A stretch of 62,229 nucleotides of DNA from IMG/VR virus record IMGVR_UViG_3300020477_000002, positions 1 to 62,229 of that record, one strand, 5' to 3'. Source of the stretch: a virus. Of this stretch, positions 52,110-61,014 are shown piece by piece. The notes under the pieces were generated by a model. The model did no database searches. It was not told where the DNA came from and saw only the letters and a program-made list of their open reading frames with translations. The translations under genes and the position numbers were made by a program. The first letter of the stretch is position 1. Each line of letters begins with the position of its first letter.

Positions 52110-52925
52110 TCAGTATCCTTCGTCAGGTAATGAGTTAAACAGAGCTTCACCTGTAAGCCCTTGAGTAGGATCTGTAGTTGTGGCTTGAGGTTGTGAAGAC
52201 CCTAGTAATTGAGAAGCTTGTTGCCTTCTCACATCCTGTTTGTTATTCCCGGTATAGGGCTGATCACCCTGCATACTTAAGAATAATTGAATCACCTGAG
52301 CCTTTGCCTCATTATCACCCTGAGTCATACCCAGCCTACGCATTGAATCTTCATTCACCCAATCTATAAAGGCTCTGTCGTTTTCAATTGCAGGCCAAAC
52401 ACCGAACCCAAGTATGCCATCGAAATACGATTGCTGCGATATAGCATCATACTTTTGATTTAATGTGCTAATCGGTTCCTCGTATTTGTTTTCTACATAC
52501 CTGTTAATCCTGTCCTCTACATCATTTATTTGTTGTTGTTTGAATTGACTCAACTGCTTATTAACAAGTCGCTCTGCTAACTTCTCAGAAGTTCGCATAA
52601 CCTCAGGAAAATCTTCCATTACCCTTTGGTCATCTTCAGACAAAAAGTTTTCATCGGAATAAGGATCAGGTTTTTGAGTTTGCAAATTAATTTCTGATTC
52701 ACGCTCAAGCACTGCAAGCCTAGCTCGCAAGTCCTGATTTTCTGCATCCTTTTCTTTTTGAGCACTGAAGGCACGATCTGCATGTGGCCTTAAGTCCTCA
52801 TAACTTTTTGTTACTGAATCAAGCTTTTGTCTTAGTTCAGCAATTTCATCTTCTCTATCTGCCCCTTCGTTACTTGCTTGAGAATCAAGCATTTCTCCCT
52901 CAAAAGGAGGTGCTTCATCTGGCAT
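52110..52925 (-). CDS. Capsid scaffolding protein
   Basis: Encodes 271 aa, acidic, and almost all helix between residues 15 and 190, with coiled-coil segments (EIAELRQKLDSVTKSYEDLR). Low aromatic content in the N-terminal half and a disordered Gln/Gly C-terminus fit scaffolding proteins. Position between portal and major capsid gene supports this strongly. Confidence 0.75.
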   Translation of the reverse strand: MPDEAPPFEGEMLDSQASNEGADREDEIAELRQKLDSVTKSYEDLRPHADRAFSAQKEKDAENQDLRARLAVLERESEINLQTQKPDPYSDENFLSEDDQRVMEDFPEVMRTSEKLAERLVNKQLSQFKQQQINDVEDRINRYVENKYEEPISTLNQKYDAISQQSYFDGILGFGVWPAIENDRAFIDWVNEDSMRRLGMTQGDNEAKAQVIQLFLSMQGDQPYTGNNKQDVRRQQASQLLGSSQPQATTTDPTQGLTGEALFNSLPDEGY

Positions 52926-52928
52926 AAG

Positions 52929-53207
52929 TCACTCTTCGTTATGGGTTAATACATTTCGGACAAATGTTTCAAGGTCAAGAATATTCTTGATTTCTTTTAT
53001 TTCTCCGATTAGTACGTTAAAGGAGGCTACTTCCTTTCCGTCATAGAGGGGCTTCTCAGAGAGTCTGTCCTCTTTCCGTCTAAGTCTGTCCTCAAAAAAT
53101 TCAGAGAGCTGGTTCCATCGGGGATCTTCCCTCAGGCTGAGCAGGTGCTCCAGCTTCTCCCTGTCTATCTGCACCTTGATTCTGTTGTTCTTGAACATCT
53201 TCACCAC
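52929..53207 (-). CDS. Small charged protein overlapping the portal gene
   Basis: Encodes 92 aa, rich in Arg/Glu/Leu and predicted helical. The first 107 bases overlap the Gln-rich end of the portal gene in another frame. The start is GTG at 53207 or ATG at 53198. It exactly fills the 175-base space between portal and scaffold. Function unknown; possibly a head-assembly helper. Confidence 0.55.
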   Translation of the reverse strand: MVKMFKNNRIKVQIDREKLEHLLSLREDPRWNQLSEFFEDRLRRKEDRLSEKPLYDGKEVASFNVLIGEIKEIKNILDLETFVRNVLTHNEE

Positions 53208-55293
53208 GAAGTTCTGTTTCTCGTTGTTGTTGTGCTTGCTGTTCTTGCTGTTGACGTTGCTGTTGAGCTTCCATCTGTTGCTTTTGCATTTCCTCTAACA
53301 ACAATAACGAGGTTTGTTGTAATAAATCAGGTAGGTTCTCACTTAAAGTTAAATCCCCCTCTTTAATTTTAGCGAGTCTTTCCTGTATGATTCCTTTTCT
53401 TATATCGGCAGCAACTGCTTTCTTCTCATCTACAAGTGCTTTATCTTCATAGTTCTGGTTTTCCAGATCCATTTGCATCTGAGCCTGCTGTACTGCCTGC
53501 TGTTGTTCCTGCTGAGCATCTTCTGCTGCTTCTTCCTCAGACTTAATCAGCCCATCTATTTCTAATCCTAACCCAGCTTTTAATGGAACGGCAAGCTTCT
53601 CAAAATTAAATCTTCCTCTCATCTCAGGAACCTGACCTACAACCTGTATCAACTGAAGTACCTGTTGTATGGTAACTTCCTTTGCCATGAATGTATCAAA
53701 GCTTTTAGCCTGACAAAGGAAATCTCCTTTAATAGACAAGTCATCTGAGTCTGCCATTAACCAGTAGTATATGGCAGATACATTTGCAGTAACTAATGCA
53801 TTAAGTGATCTTACTACTCCTGTCGTTAACTTGTTTTGATTCTCATTGAGAATCTGCATTCCTGTGGCAGTCTTTGTCTGGTATTGTGCCCCAGACCCCA
53901 TACCTATGGGTGTCTGCCCTGATGATAGATCAGTATTCCTTTCTACTATCCTGAGTAAATCTACAAGCCCACTTGTTACATCTGGTATTAATACTGGTCT
54001 GAAAGCATCATTAACACTTTCTCCAGTCTTCATCCTGAATATCTTGCCGGGGAAAACATCATAGAAGTCATCCTGCGTACTATCAAAGGCATTAGGGTTT
54101 ATCGCAAACATTGGCTGCGATGACATTGTCTTCCCTTCAACAATCATTCCATAAATAAAATTCATCATGGATTGATCGTCACGGATAGCCTCATATATAC
54201 CGCTACCCCAAATACTATCTTCCTGTTCCTGCCAATAGCAAAAATCATATGGTATCCTGCCATCGAATGGATTAGGGATAGCCCTTAAAACCTTTGAACC
54301 AAGTACAGTAACAACGACAGGTAAATTAATTGGTGGCTCACCTTCTTTTTGATCAGGAACTTCCATATGTTCTGCTAGTTCCATCCTGCCTAATCCCCTA
54401 TGCCATAGCTCCAGTACACAATAATTCTTATTCTTATCGTAACTGGTACTCCATCGTTTAGGAGATGTACCACCTATATCTGATACTGTCTGACCCTCAC
54501 CCGTTTCTATACATCTTTCAATCAATTCTGCATCTAAAGCCCCATTAGACGATTCTGCCATCGCCCTTAATTCTTGAGCAGACATATAACGCCTCTGAAT
54601 TACCCAGTCTAAATCAGATTTCCCTGTGGAGCCGGAGGAAGGGAATACATCCCAAACGGAGATCCACTCGACATGAGGATACATTTCTGCTTCGACTGCC
54701 TCCTCAATCATCTCCATTAAAGGATCTGCGTAAGCTGTCTGGTATAGTGGGAAGTCAATCTTCTTGAGGACTATTGACTTGGTAACACCCGTACCATACA
54801 GTGTCTGCTCATTGATCACCTTGGATAAGACATCCTCATAGTTAGTAATATCCATGATGTCTCTGATTTTTAACTCACAGTTCTTAGCTCTCAGGATTGC
54901 TTCATCATATGGTGAATCACTTTGCAACACCTCTGGAACCATGAACTTCGGCCTTCGTGAAGGGCTGATCTTAAAAGGAATCTTGCCCTGCTGGAACGTA
55001 GCACTCATTAACTTTGTCCGTGCTTCGTGAACCTTCCTCTTAGTAAGGTTTACATATATACCACGTTCCTTTGCAATCTCTACTGCCTTAGATACTACAT
55101 CTGGGAATTCACCACGCATAGCATGCCATGCTGATTCCCATATCTCTTCTTTAGTTGTACGCTCAGTATCGGAAGAAGCTTCTGTATAAAGCTGTTGTAC
55201 CAATAAACCTAACGTGTCAGGAAGTAATCCCTCCGGCTGGTCTTCACTATCAGACGTAATATAGTGATTACTTTCCTTTGCATACTCTGCCAT
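53101..55293 (-). CDS. Portal protein
   Basis: Encodes 730 aa, in the upper range of podovirus portals. Residues 1-480 form the portal core (for example PYDFCYWQEQEDSIWGSGIY and SSGQTPIGMGSGAQYQTKTA). The C-terminal 170 residues are Gln/Glu-rich and helical, as in a barrel that projects into the head. It forms the dodecameric DNA channel. Its start overlaps the stop of a 15-aa micro-gene (TAATG). Confidence 0.88.
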   Translation of the reverse strand: MAEYAKESNHYITSDSEDQPEGLLPDTLGLLVQQLYTEASSDTERTTKEEIWESAWHAMRGEFPDVVSKAVEIAKERGIYVNLTKRKVHEARTKLMSATFQQGKIPFKISPSRRPKFMVPEVLQSDSPYDEAILRAKNCELKIRDIMDITNYEDVLSKVINEQTLYGTGVTKSIVLKKIDFPLYQTAYADPLMEMIEEAVEAEMYPHVEWISVWDVFPSSGSTGKSDLDWVIQRRYMSAQELRAMAESSNGALDAELIERCIETGEGQTVSDIGGTSPKRWSTSYDKNKNYCVLELWHRGLGRMELAEHMEVPDQKEGEPPINLPVVVTVLGSKVLRAIPNPFDGRIPYDFCYWQEQEDSIWGSGIYEAIRDDQSMMNFIYGMIVEGKTMSSQPMFAINPNAFDSTQDDFYDVFPGKIFRMKTGESVNDAFRPVLIPDVTSGLVDLLRIVERNTDLSSGQTPIGMGSGAQYQTKTATGMQILNENQNKLTTGVVRSLNALVTANVSAIYYWLMADSDDLSIKGDFLCQAKSFDTFMAKEVTIQQVLQLIQVVGQVPEMRGRFNFEKLAVPLKAGLGLEIDGLIKSEEEAAEDAQQEQQQAVQQAQMQMDLENQNYEDKALVDEKKAVAADIRKGIIQERLAKIKEGDLTLSENLPDLLQQTSLLLLEEMQKQQMEAQQQRQQQEQQAQQQRETELRGEDVQEQQNQGADRQGEAGAPAQPEGRSPMEPAL

Positions 55294-55340
55294 TATTTCT
55301 TTTTCTTCCCTTTACGCTTAGGTACGTGATATCCCGGCAT
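55293..55340 (-). CDS. 15-aa lysine-rich micropeptide coupled to portal
   Basis: ATG at 55340 with AAAGGAG seven to nine bases upstream, then 15 codons (MPGYHVPKRKGKKKK) and TAA sharing two bases with the portal ATG. Such a leader could translationally couple the portal, or the basic peptide may be a virion DNA-binding component. The strong ribosome binding site argues that it is translated. Confidence 0.5.
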   Translation of the reverse strand: MPGYHVPKRKGKKKK

Positions 55341-55342
55341 AT

Positions 55343-55567
55343 CTATCTCCTTTTAGTTTTAAGCCCTCTAGGTTTGTTATACTTACTTGGCATAATCCTT
55401 TTCTTCTTCTTCTTCAACTGCTTCCCTGTCTTCTTATTCGTTTTTGCTGAAGCCTTCTTCGGAGATGTCATACCTCCAGCTAAAAAGAAATGATCCGCCT
55501 GTACTCCCTCTGTACCACCTCTCCCGTGTTGAAGGCCTTTTTTATGTCGAACTTTACTTACTGCCAA
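55343..55567 (-). CDS. Small lysine-rich protein
   Basis: Encodes 74 aa if it starts at TTG 55567; an ATG at 55471 is an alternative. Over a third of the residues are Lys or Arg, in blocks (KKKKKR and LKTKRR). No fold recognised. With neighbours at 55293 and 55576 it forms a trio of basic products between HNH and portal, likely nucleic-acid-binding. Confidence 0.55.
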   Translation of the reverse strand: MAVSKVRHKKGLQHGRGGTEGVQADHFFLAGGMTSPKKASAKTNKKTGKQLKKKKKRIMPSKYNKPRGLKTKRR

Positions 55568-55575
55568 AGTAGCTC

Positions 55576-55950
55576 TTAATCCTTATAATCAATCCATTGA
55601 CTTGCTGCTCCGGCTGCAAATGCGGCTGAAGTACGCTTAATTATCTTCTTTTTCTTTTGACTTGAAAGTATGCTCTTAGTTTTCTTAAGTGGCCTTGATT
55701 TTTTACTTAACTTCAATACATCTGGTCTTTTAACTTTCTTTTTTCCTCGCCACCCCCAATCTTCTCTTGGGGATACACCTTCCTTTGCTTCACGCTTATT
55801 TATTTTTTTATAAACTTTTGCCAACGACTTTTTTTGAGAAGGAAGTAATTTCCCTCCTGTGCCTCCTGAGCCTCCTATCGTATCTAAAATATCAGCTCGA
55901 GTTTCTGTGCCACGCTTTGTATGCTTCTTAACATTTATTTTACTTACCAT
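55576..55950 (-). CDS. Lysine-rich hypothetical protein
   Basis: Encodes 124 aa from ATG 55950, chosen for AGAAGG four bases upstream; an in-frame ATG at 56046 lacks a good site. The N-terminus is basic, a Gly-rich turn (GGSGGTGGKLLP) is followed by a long basic stretch and ends in an Ala-rich helix. Perhaps a DNA-binding or minor head protein. Confidence 0.6.
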   Translation of the reverse strand: MVSKINVKKHTKRGTETRADILDTIGGSGGTGGKLLPSQKKSLAKVYKKINKREAKEGVSPREDWGWRGKKKVKRPDVLKLSKKSRPLKKTKSILSSQKKKKIIKRTSAAFAAGAASQWIDYKD

Positions 55951-56100
55951 AATACCTTCTTGAGGGGAAATTAGGGGGGTGTTAGAGTATTCGTCACAGT
56001 ATTTCTTTTCAATACAGGGCGATCTGAGCATCTTTTTTTCTAACAATTAATCATTATCAGCTTATTTAAGGGATATATGCCCGTCAATATAAATATTACT

Positions 56101-56514
56101 TTACATACCAATACGTTCCATAAAATCCTCATAACTCATACTCCCCTTTGCAGCATTACAATCACGACATGCTACTACTAAATTATCTGCATCAAGTATC
56201 TCATCCCTTGTATTCAGTACCTTTACAGGGATCTTGTGATCCAGTACAAAATCATCTGGCGACAACCTAGCCTTACAGTAATGACATGGGGCAGTGTTAT
56301 CAGAAAGTCTTGCTTCCATCCATTTTTTAATATAAGTAGACCTATTGTACCCACCCTTAGTCCTCCTTATGTGGCCTGATTCAACCTTCTTTTCCCATTG
56401 ACGCTTATTCTTGCACTTCTTACTGCAATATCTTTGCTTCTTATACTGATAATTATTGGGGACATACTTAGCCCCACAGACCTCACATACTTTATAACCC
56501 CTGTTTGTATCCAT
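56101..56514 (-). CDS. HNH endonuclease
   Basis: Encodes 137 aa. CHYCKARLSPDDFVLDHKIP and NLVVACRDCNAAKG show the HNH fold with the CxxC zinc pairs. A second zinc-binding region (CEVCGAKY and CSKKCKNK) is at the N-terminus. It is adjacent to the terminase large subunit; HNH proteins in this place stimulate terminase cleavage in several phages. It could also be a homing-type enzyme, but no intron or intein is seen nearby. Confidence 0.88.
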   Translation of the reverse strand: MDTNRGYKVCEVCGAKYVPNNYQYKKQRYCSKKCKNKRQWEKKVESGHIRRTKGGYNRSTYIKKWMEARLSDNTAPCHYCKARLSPDDFVLDHKIPVKVLNTRDEILDADNLVVACRDCNAAKGSMSYEDFMERIGM

Positions 56515-58308
56515 CTAAGCCCTTACATAATACTCTCTTCTCTGGGACTTAGTCTGTATAGGGATCTCCGGCCCCGGTAAATGAGGATACATATAGCACA
56601 TATATGCGGCAATCGCTAAAGACATGACCCTATCATCATGACAACCATGCTGTGCTGCTTCCTTACCATTGTTATGTATAACGAATGTCTGCAATTCATC
56701 TATTGTAGGTTTAGAATATATTTCAATCTGCTCTTCACGTATAAGCCTACGCAGTAAATCAAGAATCAACTTCCTAGTTTTTATATTAGTGTTAAACCCT
56801 AATCTCTTCTTCTGCCTTTGGCCTCGCTCATCCAGAGCCTTCTCAACGTATATATTGTCATAATGATGGATAGATGAAAGAAACTTCAATGTAAGCAACC
56901 CGTGATTATTATTCTCAACTGCAACCAGTGCATTGTTATACCATATACCAATAGTAACTATTATCCATGCAAGCAGGTCTGGATCTATACGTGCACACCA
57001 TGTGCCACATTCCTCATAAGTCTCTGCATCAAGTACAGTAACTACAGAATAATCAGGATTCCCTGTCTCAGTCATTATCCCCTCCGCTACATCGACACCT
57101 ATCCTGTAATGCCTTCCATCCTGAGGTGGATTAAATACAGTGAACTCCCCATCCAGCCTGTGATCCATAAAATACTTCATCTTCTCAAGACCACCTACAT
57201 TATGAAAACCATTCACTGGAACTTCAAAACGCTTAGGTGGAAAGTCCCTTTCCCTTTCCTCTGCAGTAAACCACATCTTGCTCAAGTTCACCGAATCAAA
57301 TGCACTCCTGCCTGATGCCACAAAAGCTTCCCTCGCAGTAGTAGGATACTCCTGATGGAATACATTCAGATCCCCCTGACACTCTGGGGATATGATCTTA
57401 TTCCTACGCCACTTCAAATGCTCAAGTGTAACCTTAAACTCAAACATCCCATCATCTGTTTCATATGATGTTTCAACTCCTAGTAGATTCTTTTCCTCAT
57501 CACCACCAAATGTGGGATTCTTACCCAATGAATTCAAGAATGAATCATCCTTAAGCTCCTCCTCACTTAACTCAGTCTTATACTCATCAAACACAAACCA
57601 AGGGAAGAACACAGTTTTAAGTCCACTCTCATCTTTATCTGCTCGCCACCACTCCTTCTCAAAGTAGTTACCTACACCCTTTGCAGTACTCTCCATCCAG
57701 ATCTCTGTTCCATATCCCTGCACAACACAGTTCATCATACCAGTTGCATACTCACGGGCACGACTGCCCCAACGAGCAACCTCAGAGCAATGCAACATAT
57801 CAATCCCGGCTCCTACCACTTCCGACCCTTCTACAGTAGACATGCCGTACCTAGAGTTTAAACCCTTACCATCACTGGAACCCCACGTAAGCTCCTGCTT
57901 TCCTGAGTAATGGGATAGCGGCTTGATAAAGGTTGGGTAGTTCTGCTCCATAACTTTCGTCATGGCAAACATTTCCGCAGTTGTATTCTTGGAATGTGTG
58001 CAGATATGCACTAACTGGTTAAACTGGGTGGCTGCACGTTTAAACATACGTGCCTGAACATATGTCGATATACCAAATCGCCTTGCCTTCAAGACAATTA
58101 TCCTGACATGGTTCTTTTCCTTTAACTGTTTCTGGGCAATCCCATGCAAGATCTTCTGCACAGGATTCATAACGAAGGGGATTAGGCTTTTAGTACCTAA
58201 CTCTTGAATTTTTAAGCAAAACTGGAAGTAAGTATCGTGATCCTGAAGCCGATCCATCAGCTCCTGCATCGCCTCCTTATCATCCTTTGCCGGAGATTGC
58301 TGTACCAT
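56515..58308 (-). CDS. Terminase large subunit
   Basis: Encodes 597 aa. The ATPase domain has a Walker A-like LKARRFGIST near residue 75 and Walker B (DMLHCSEVA) near 170. The nuclease domain has GVDVAEG near 400, ENNNHG near 470 and HDDRVMSLAIA near 565, the three metal-binding acid regions. It pumps and cuts DNA at the portal. It overlaps the RuvC gene by 29 bases. Confidence 0.93.
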   Translation of the reverse strand: MVQQSPAKDDKEAMQELMDRLQDHDTYFQFCLKIQELGTKSLIPFVMNPVQKILHGIAQKQLKEKNHVRIIVLKARRFGISTYVQARMFKRAATQFNQLVHICTHSKNTTAEMFAMTKVMEQNYPTFIKPLSHYSGKQELTWGSSDGKGLNSRYGMSTVEGSEVVGAGIDMLHCSEVARWGSRAREYATGMMNCVVQGYGTEIWMESTAKGVGNYFEKEWWRADKDESGLKTVFFPWFVFDEYKTELSEEELKDDSFLNSLGKNPTFGGDEEKNLLGVETSYETDDGMFEFKVTLEHLKWRRNKIISPECQGDLNVFHQEYPTTAREAFVASGRSAFDSVNLSKMWFTAEERERDFPPKRFEVPVNGFHNVGGLEKMKYFMDHRLDGEFTVFNPPQDGRHYRIGVDVAEGIMTETGNPDYSVVTVLDAETYEECGTWCARIDPDLLAWIIVTIGIWYNNALVAVENNNHGLLTLKFLSSIHHYDNIYVEKALDERGQRQKKRLGFNTNIKTRKLILDLLRRLIREEQIEIYSKPTIDELQTFVIHNNGKEAAQHGCHDDRVMSLAIAAYMCYMYPHLPGPEIPIQTKSQRREYYVRA

Positions 58309-58792
58309 CCAATATATTTTTTCTTAAATATCTTGCAATGAGTACCGCATCAGCAATCCCGTGATCTTTAACTCGTGTAAGTGAGAGTTCTGGATAGAGC
58401 TGTGATACCTTCTGTATGGATGCACCTTTTTCCTTACCCATATCAGGCATCATAACTTTTTTCCACGATTGAGGTTGAATTAAATGATAAGGTATTCCAT
58501 TACCTACGCATAAACCACGAAGAAAGCCATATGAAGCCATGTACCTCCCACTCGAAACTATGCCCTGATTCGGCATAGTCTGGCTCTTTTCAAGCCCTAC
58601 TGTGATAGGTTTAGCTTTCCACATCTTAAATATCATACCAAGCTTTGCTTCATCCAGTTCACGCTTCTTGCCTACCTTTATAATAGGCATATCCATTACA
58701 AAGTCTATCTTTAAATCTTTATCTAAAACAGCTATAGCCCCTGAGAATCCGGGGTCAATACCCATTAAATACATTTTCTTCCCTGTAATCAT
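58280..58792 (-). CDS. RuvC-like Holliday junction resolvase
   Basis: Encodes 170 aa from ATG 58792, chosen for AGGAGG six bases upstream; a start 21 bases earlier also exists. GIDPGFSGA, TVGLEKSQ and DHGIADAVLIARY give the RNase H-fold acidic residues. It likely debranches recombination intermediates before packaging, consistent with the exonuclease/annealing pair and its place next to terminase. Confidence 0.88.
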   Translation of the reverse strand: MITGKKMYLMGIDPGFSGAIAVLDKDLKIDFVMDMPIIKVGKKRELDEAKLGMIFKMWKAKPITVGLEKSQTMPNQGIVSSGRYMASYGFLRGLCVGNGIPYHLIQPQSWKKVMMPDMGKEKGASIQKVSQLYPELSLTRVKDHGIADAVLIARYLRKNILDGTAISGKG

Positions 58793-59366
58793 CGACAGCC
58801 TCCTGCTCTTCATGCTCTGATACCTGCCACGATGGGAGTATTTCTTCCTGTATTAGTGAGGGCTGAGCACCATACTTAGTTATCTTGCCACCATTTTCTA
58901 GGTACTCCTCCACCTTTGTTCTCAACTCAACTCTTTCTTCCGTATCAGATGGCGTAAAAGAGGCCGTGTTAACCAGTGCCACAGGTATTTTTATCTCTAT
59001 CTTGTGACCACACTGACCAGTTTTCCTCCATTTATTACCTGAACCTGCTGTCCCAAATATAGTTTTAGTCTGCCTATTCCATACAGTATTGTCAATGCCT
59101 AGTGCCCTATGCCGTTCACGCTTCTTTTTCCTTTTATCTGCCATAACAATTCCCCAGCAGGTCTTCTTGCAGTATATGTGACGTTCCGATTTCGGCTCAA
59201 ATTTATCACCACAATACACACATACCCTTGTAGGAAGTAATGACCTGAGACTTAAACGCTTTTCCCTGCGTTTCATCTCATAATAAGTAGCACATGACAT
59301 TGAACAAAATTTTGTCCTCCTTCTAGGAAGCTCATTACCACATACTGCACACCCCTTTCTCTTCAT
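58755..59366 (-). CDS. Zinc-finger protein with two CxxC modules
   Basis: Encodes 203 aa. CAVCGNELPRRRTKFCSMSC and CVYCGDKFEPK...CKKTC are two zinc-binding modules of the type found at the N-terminus of the HNH gene. The rest is soluble and acidic. It might bind nucleic acid or terminase. No nuclease motif is seen, so it could be an HNH-derived protein that lost the catalytic part. Confidence 0.65.
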   Translation of the reverse strand: MKRKGCAVCGNELPRRRTKFCSMSCATYYEMKRREKRLSLRSLLPTRVCVYCGDKFEPKSERHIYCKKTCWGIVMADKRKKKRERHRALGIDNTVWNRQTKTIFGTAGSGNKWRKTGQCGHKIEIKIPVALVNTASFTPSDTEERVELRTKVEEYLENGGKITKYGAQPSLIQEEILPSWQVSEHEEQEAVDDYREENVFNGY

Positions 59367-59368
59367 AG

Positions 59369-59674
59369 CTAAGCCCTTCCTACTGTTGGAGTACTTGCCA
59401 GTGCATCACTCTCCAGCATATATATCATAGTTCCGACTGTATCTGCTATCTCCAGCCAAAATGTTTCTGGGGAGGTATCGGATTTATGGGCTTCCATCAT
59501 CAGCTCCTGAAATGAAATACCAGACTTCCAAGATGCGGCAGCACAGGCAAGCATAGTTGCTAACTGCCTACGTGAATCTAATATAGAATCACTCTCAAGC
59601 TTCTGCTCCTTGACTGTTTTCTTCCGTCTGGACGTATTGTTGTTCTTTACTTTTGGTCTTACTATTTTCGGCAT
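59369..59674 (-). CDS. Small hypothetical protein
   Basis: Encodes 101 aa, basic at the N-terminus (RRKKTVKEQKLE) and helical after residue 40. Its first 80 bases overlap the end of the small terminase gene in another frame, and a ribosome binding site is weak. It may be a terminase partner by position only. Confidence 0.55.
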   Translation of the reverse strand: MPKIVRPKVKNNNTSRRKKTVKEQKLESDSILDSRRQLATMLACAAASWKSGISFQELMMEAHKSDTSPETFWLEIADTVGTMIYMLESDALASTPTVGRA

Positions 59675-60257
59675 GGTTAATCATCTTTATAGGTTGAGTG
59701 TTTGACTCGGCAATAATTTCCCCCTCTATGACATTATTGCCCATCTGTGTGTTTAGTTCCTTCAGGGCATCTTCCACCCTGTATACGTTCTCATTCTTCT
59801 GCTCGATGTACTTGTACTCATTAGGCATTGCAAGAGCTATCCTCTCACTACGTATGAGCTTCATCACTGTGTCGGCTTTAGCCGACCACATACTTAATTC
59901 ACTTGCATCCTTAGAATTAAGTACCTTCTCCTTTAAACTATTAAGTTCATCTAAGTGCTGATGGGAAATATTTGCCCGGTCATCTGCATACTTTTGTATC
60001 ATCCGTGTATGCATATGTGTTAATGCCTCCTCCCTCTTGGAAGCATACTGCCAGTTTCCTGCATTAACATACTTAGTCAGAGTGCTCTGCCAGAAGCCAT
60101 ACTTCTCACAGATCTGTGACCTAGTAAGTATACCAGCCTCAAAGTCCACCCTGACTGCCGCCTTCATCACTTCCCTGTGATGCTTGGCTTCATGCTTAGA
60201 TCCAGTTGTTACTTTCGTGGCATTGCTATTACCACGCTTCTTTACAGGTTTTCTCAT
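59595..60257 (-). CDS. Putative terminase small subunit
   Basis: Encodes 220 aa. Residues 30-75 hold a helix-turn-helix pattern (RSQICEKYGFWQSTLTKYVN), followed by a long helix and coiled coil (90-150). This order, HTH then oligomerising helix, fits TerS, which recognises the packaging site. It lies upstream of TerL with RuvC and a zinc protein between them. TerS sequences vary, so the call rests on fold and location. Confidence 0.7.
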   Translation of the reverse strand: MRKPVKKRGNSNATKVTTGSKHEAKHHREVMKAAVRVDFEAGILTRSQICEKYGFWQSTLTKYVNAGNWQYASKREEALTHMHTRMIQKYADDRANISHQHLDELNSLKEKVLNSKDASELSMWSAKADTVMKLIRSERIALAMPNEYKYIEQKNENVYRVEDALKELNTQMGNNVIEGEIIAESNTQPIKMINHAENSKTKSKEQQYVQTEENSQGAEA

Positions 60258-60263
60258 ATAGTA

Positions 60264-60473
60264 CTAAATTGGTGCTATATCATCTTCAGCAATCTCATCC
60301 TCCCACCTCTTTACTCGCTCCTTGTCAGATTCAATCTTATCCTTGAGCCAGCGATTCTGCCTCTTCTCAAGTTCCCTTCTTACTTCACTACGCTGATCCT
60401 TAGTGCTGTCATCCAAACAGGTAGATACTTTCTTCCTACCAATAGGCATCGATTTCATATTGTCCCCCTTCAC
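60264..60473 (-). CDS. Small charged helical protein
   Basis: Encodes 69 aa, with Lys/Arg/Glu-rich helices (KDQRSEVRRELEKRQNRWLK). An internal Met at residue 6 is an alternative start. Six bases before TerS. Unknown function. Confidence 0.6.
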   Translation of the reverse strand: MKGDNMKSMPIGRKKVSTCLDDSTKDQRSEVRRELEKRQNRWLKDKIESDKERVKRWEDEIAEDDIAPI

Positions 60474-60651
60474 AGCACGGCACTACATTAGTACCGCAGT
60501 TAATACATTGCTCATGACCATGTACCCTAATTGGTATCGTGATCATACCACAATAGTTACACCTGTTATGTGCCTCTCCATTTACCGACACTACCTCTGG
60601 GACGCTTTCCCAGCTTCCCCTTTTGTACACCTTTGTCCCCTTTAAAGCCAT
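60436..60651 (-). CDS. Small zinc-ribbon protein
   Basis: Encodes 71 aa. CNYCG and CINCG, about 17 residues apart, form a zinc ribbon, with an additional CC pair. It overlaps both neighbours. A nucleic-acid-binding or protein-binding role is likely, but no specific family was recognised. Confidence 0.65.
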   Translation of the reverse strand: MALKGTKVYKRGSWESVPEVVSVNGEAHNRCNYCGMITIPIRVHGHEQCINCGTNVVPCCEGGQYEIDAYW

Positions 60652-60823
60652 ATACCTTCAATAACACATTAACGCTTTCAGCATTGATAATCTGAGTCAA
60701 TGTCAATTCGTATGTTTTACCTTTCATTAAATTAGATAATACAGTATCTGTCAATGGTACATTTATCTTTATAGGGTCTGTCTGTTTTTTTATAATACGC
60801 CTGATGTTCTCCTGATCATTCAT
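60566..60823 (-). CDS. Small hypothetical protein
   Basis: Encodes 85 aa, with a helix-rich N-terminal part and a glycine/lysine-rich C-terminal tail (KGDKGVQKGKLGKRPRG). The tail overlaps the zinc-ribbon gene in another frame by 86 bases. Coupled to the gene upstream by an ATGA overlap. Confidence 0.58.
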   Translation of the reverse strand: MNDQENIRRIIKKQTDPIKINVPLTDTVLSNLMKGKTYELTLTQIINAESVNVLLKVYGFKGDKGVQKGKLGKRPRGSVGKWRGT

Positions 60824-61014
60824 TTGGCTTTGGAATTCCTCAACTCACTACGCCATGCGGCTTTCCTTTTATTATATTCATTCGTAAGATCAAAGATCCA
60901 ATCCTGCAACACATCAATCTGCCACAGTGGATACATCTTATCAAAGTGGGGCATTATCTTTATATGTCCTTCTCCTACAGGAACATCTGCAAGTAACTTA
61001 ATTTCAGTCTTCAT
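60820..61014 (-). CDS. Small hypothetical protein
   Basis: Encodes 64 aa from ATG 61014, chosen because it overlaps the upstream TGA as ATGA; a start 24 bases earlier is possible. Aromatic and helical in the middle (YPLWQIDVLQDWIFDLTNEY) with a basic tail. Unknown. Confidence 0.62.
   Translation of the reverse strand: MKTEIKLLADVPVGEGHIKIMPHFDKMYPLWQIDVLQDWIFDLTNEYNKRKAAWRSELRNSKAK

Noticed and set aside
56101-56514. HNH gene as a homing endonuclease in an intron of terL
   Set aside because: TerL and the HNH gene are both intact and adjacent without splice-like boundaries. The N-terminal zinc module and location match packaging-associated HNH proteins.
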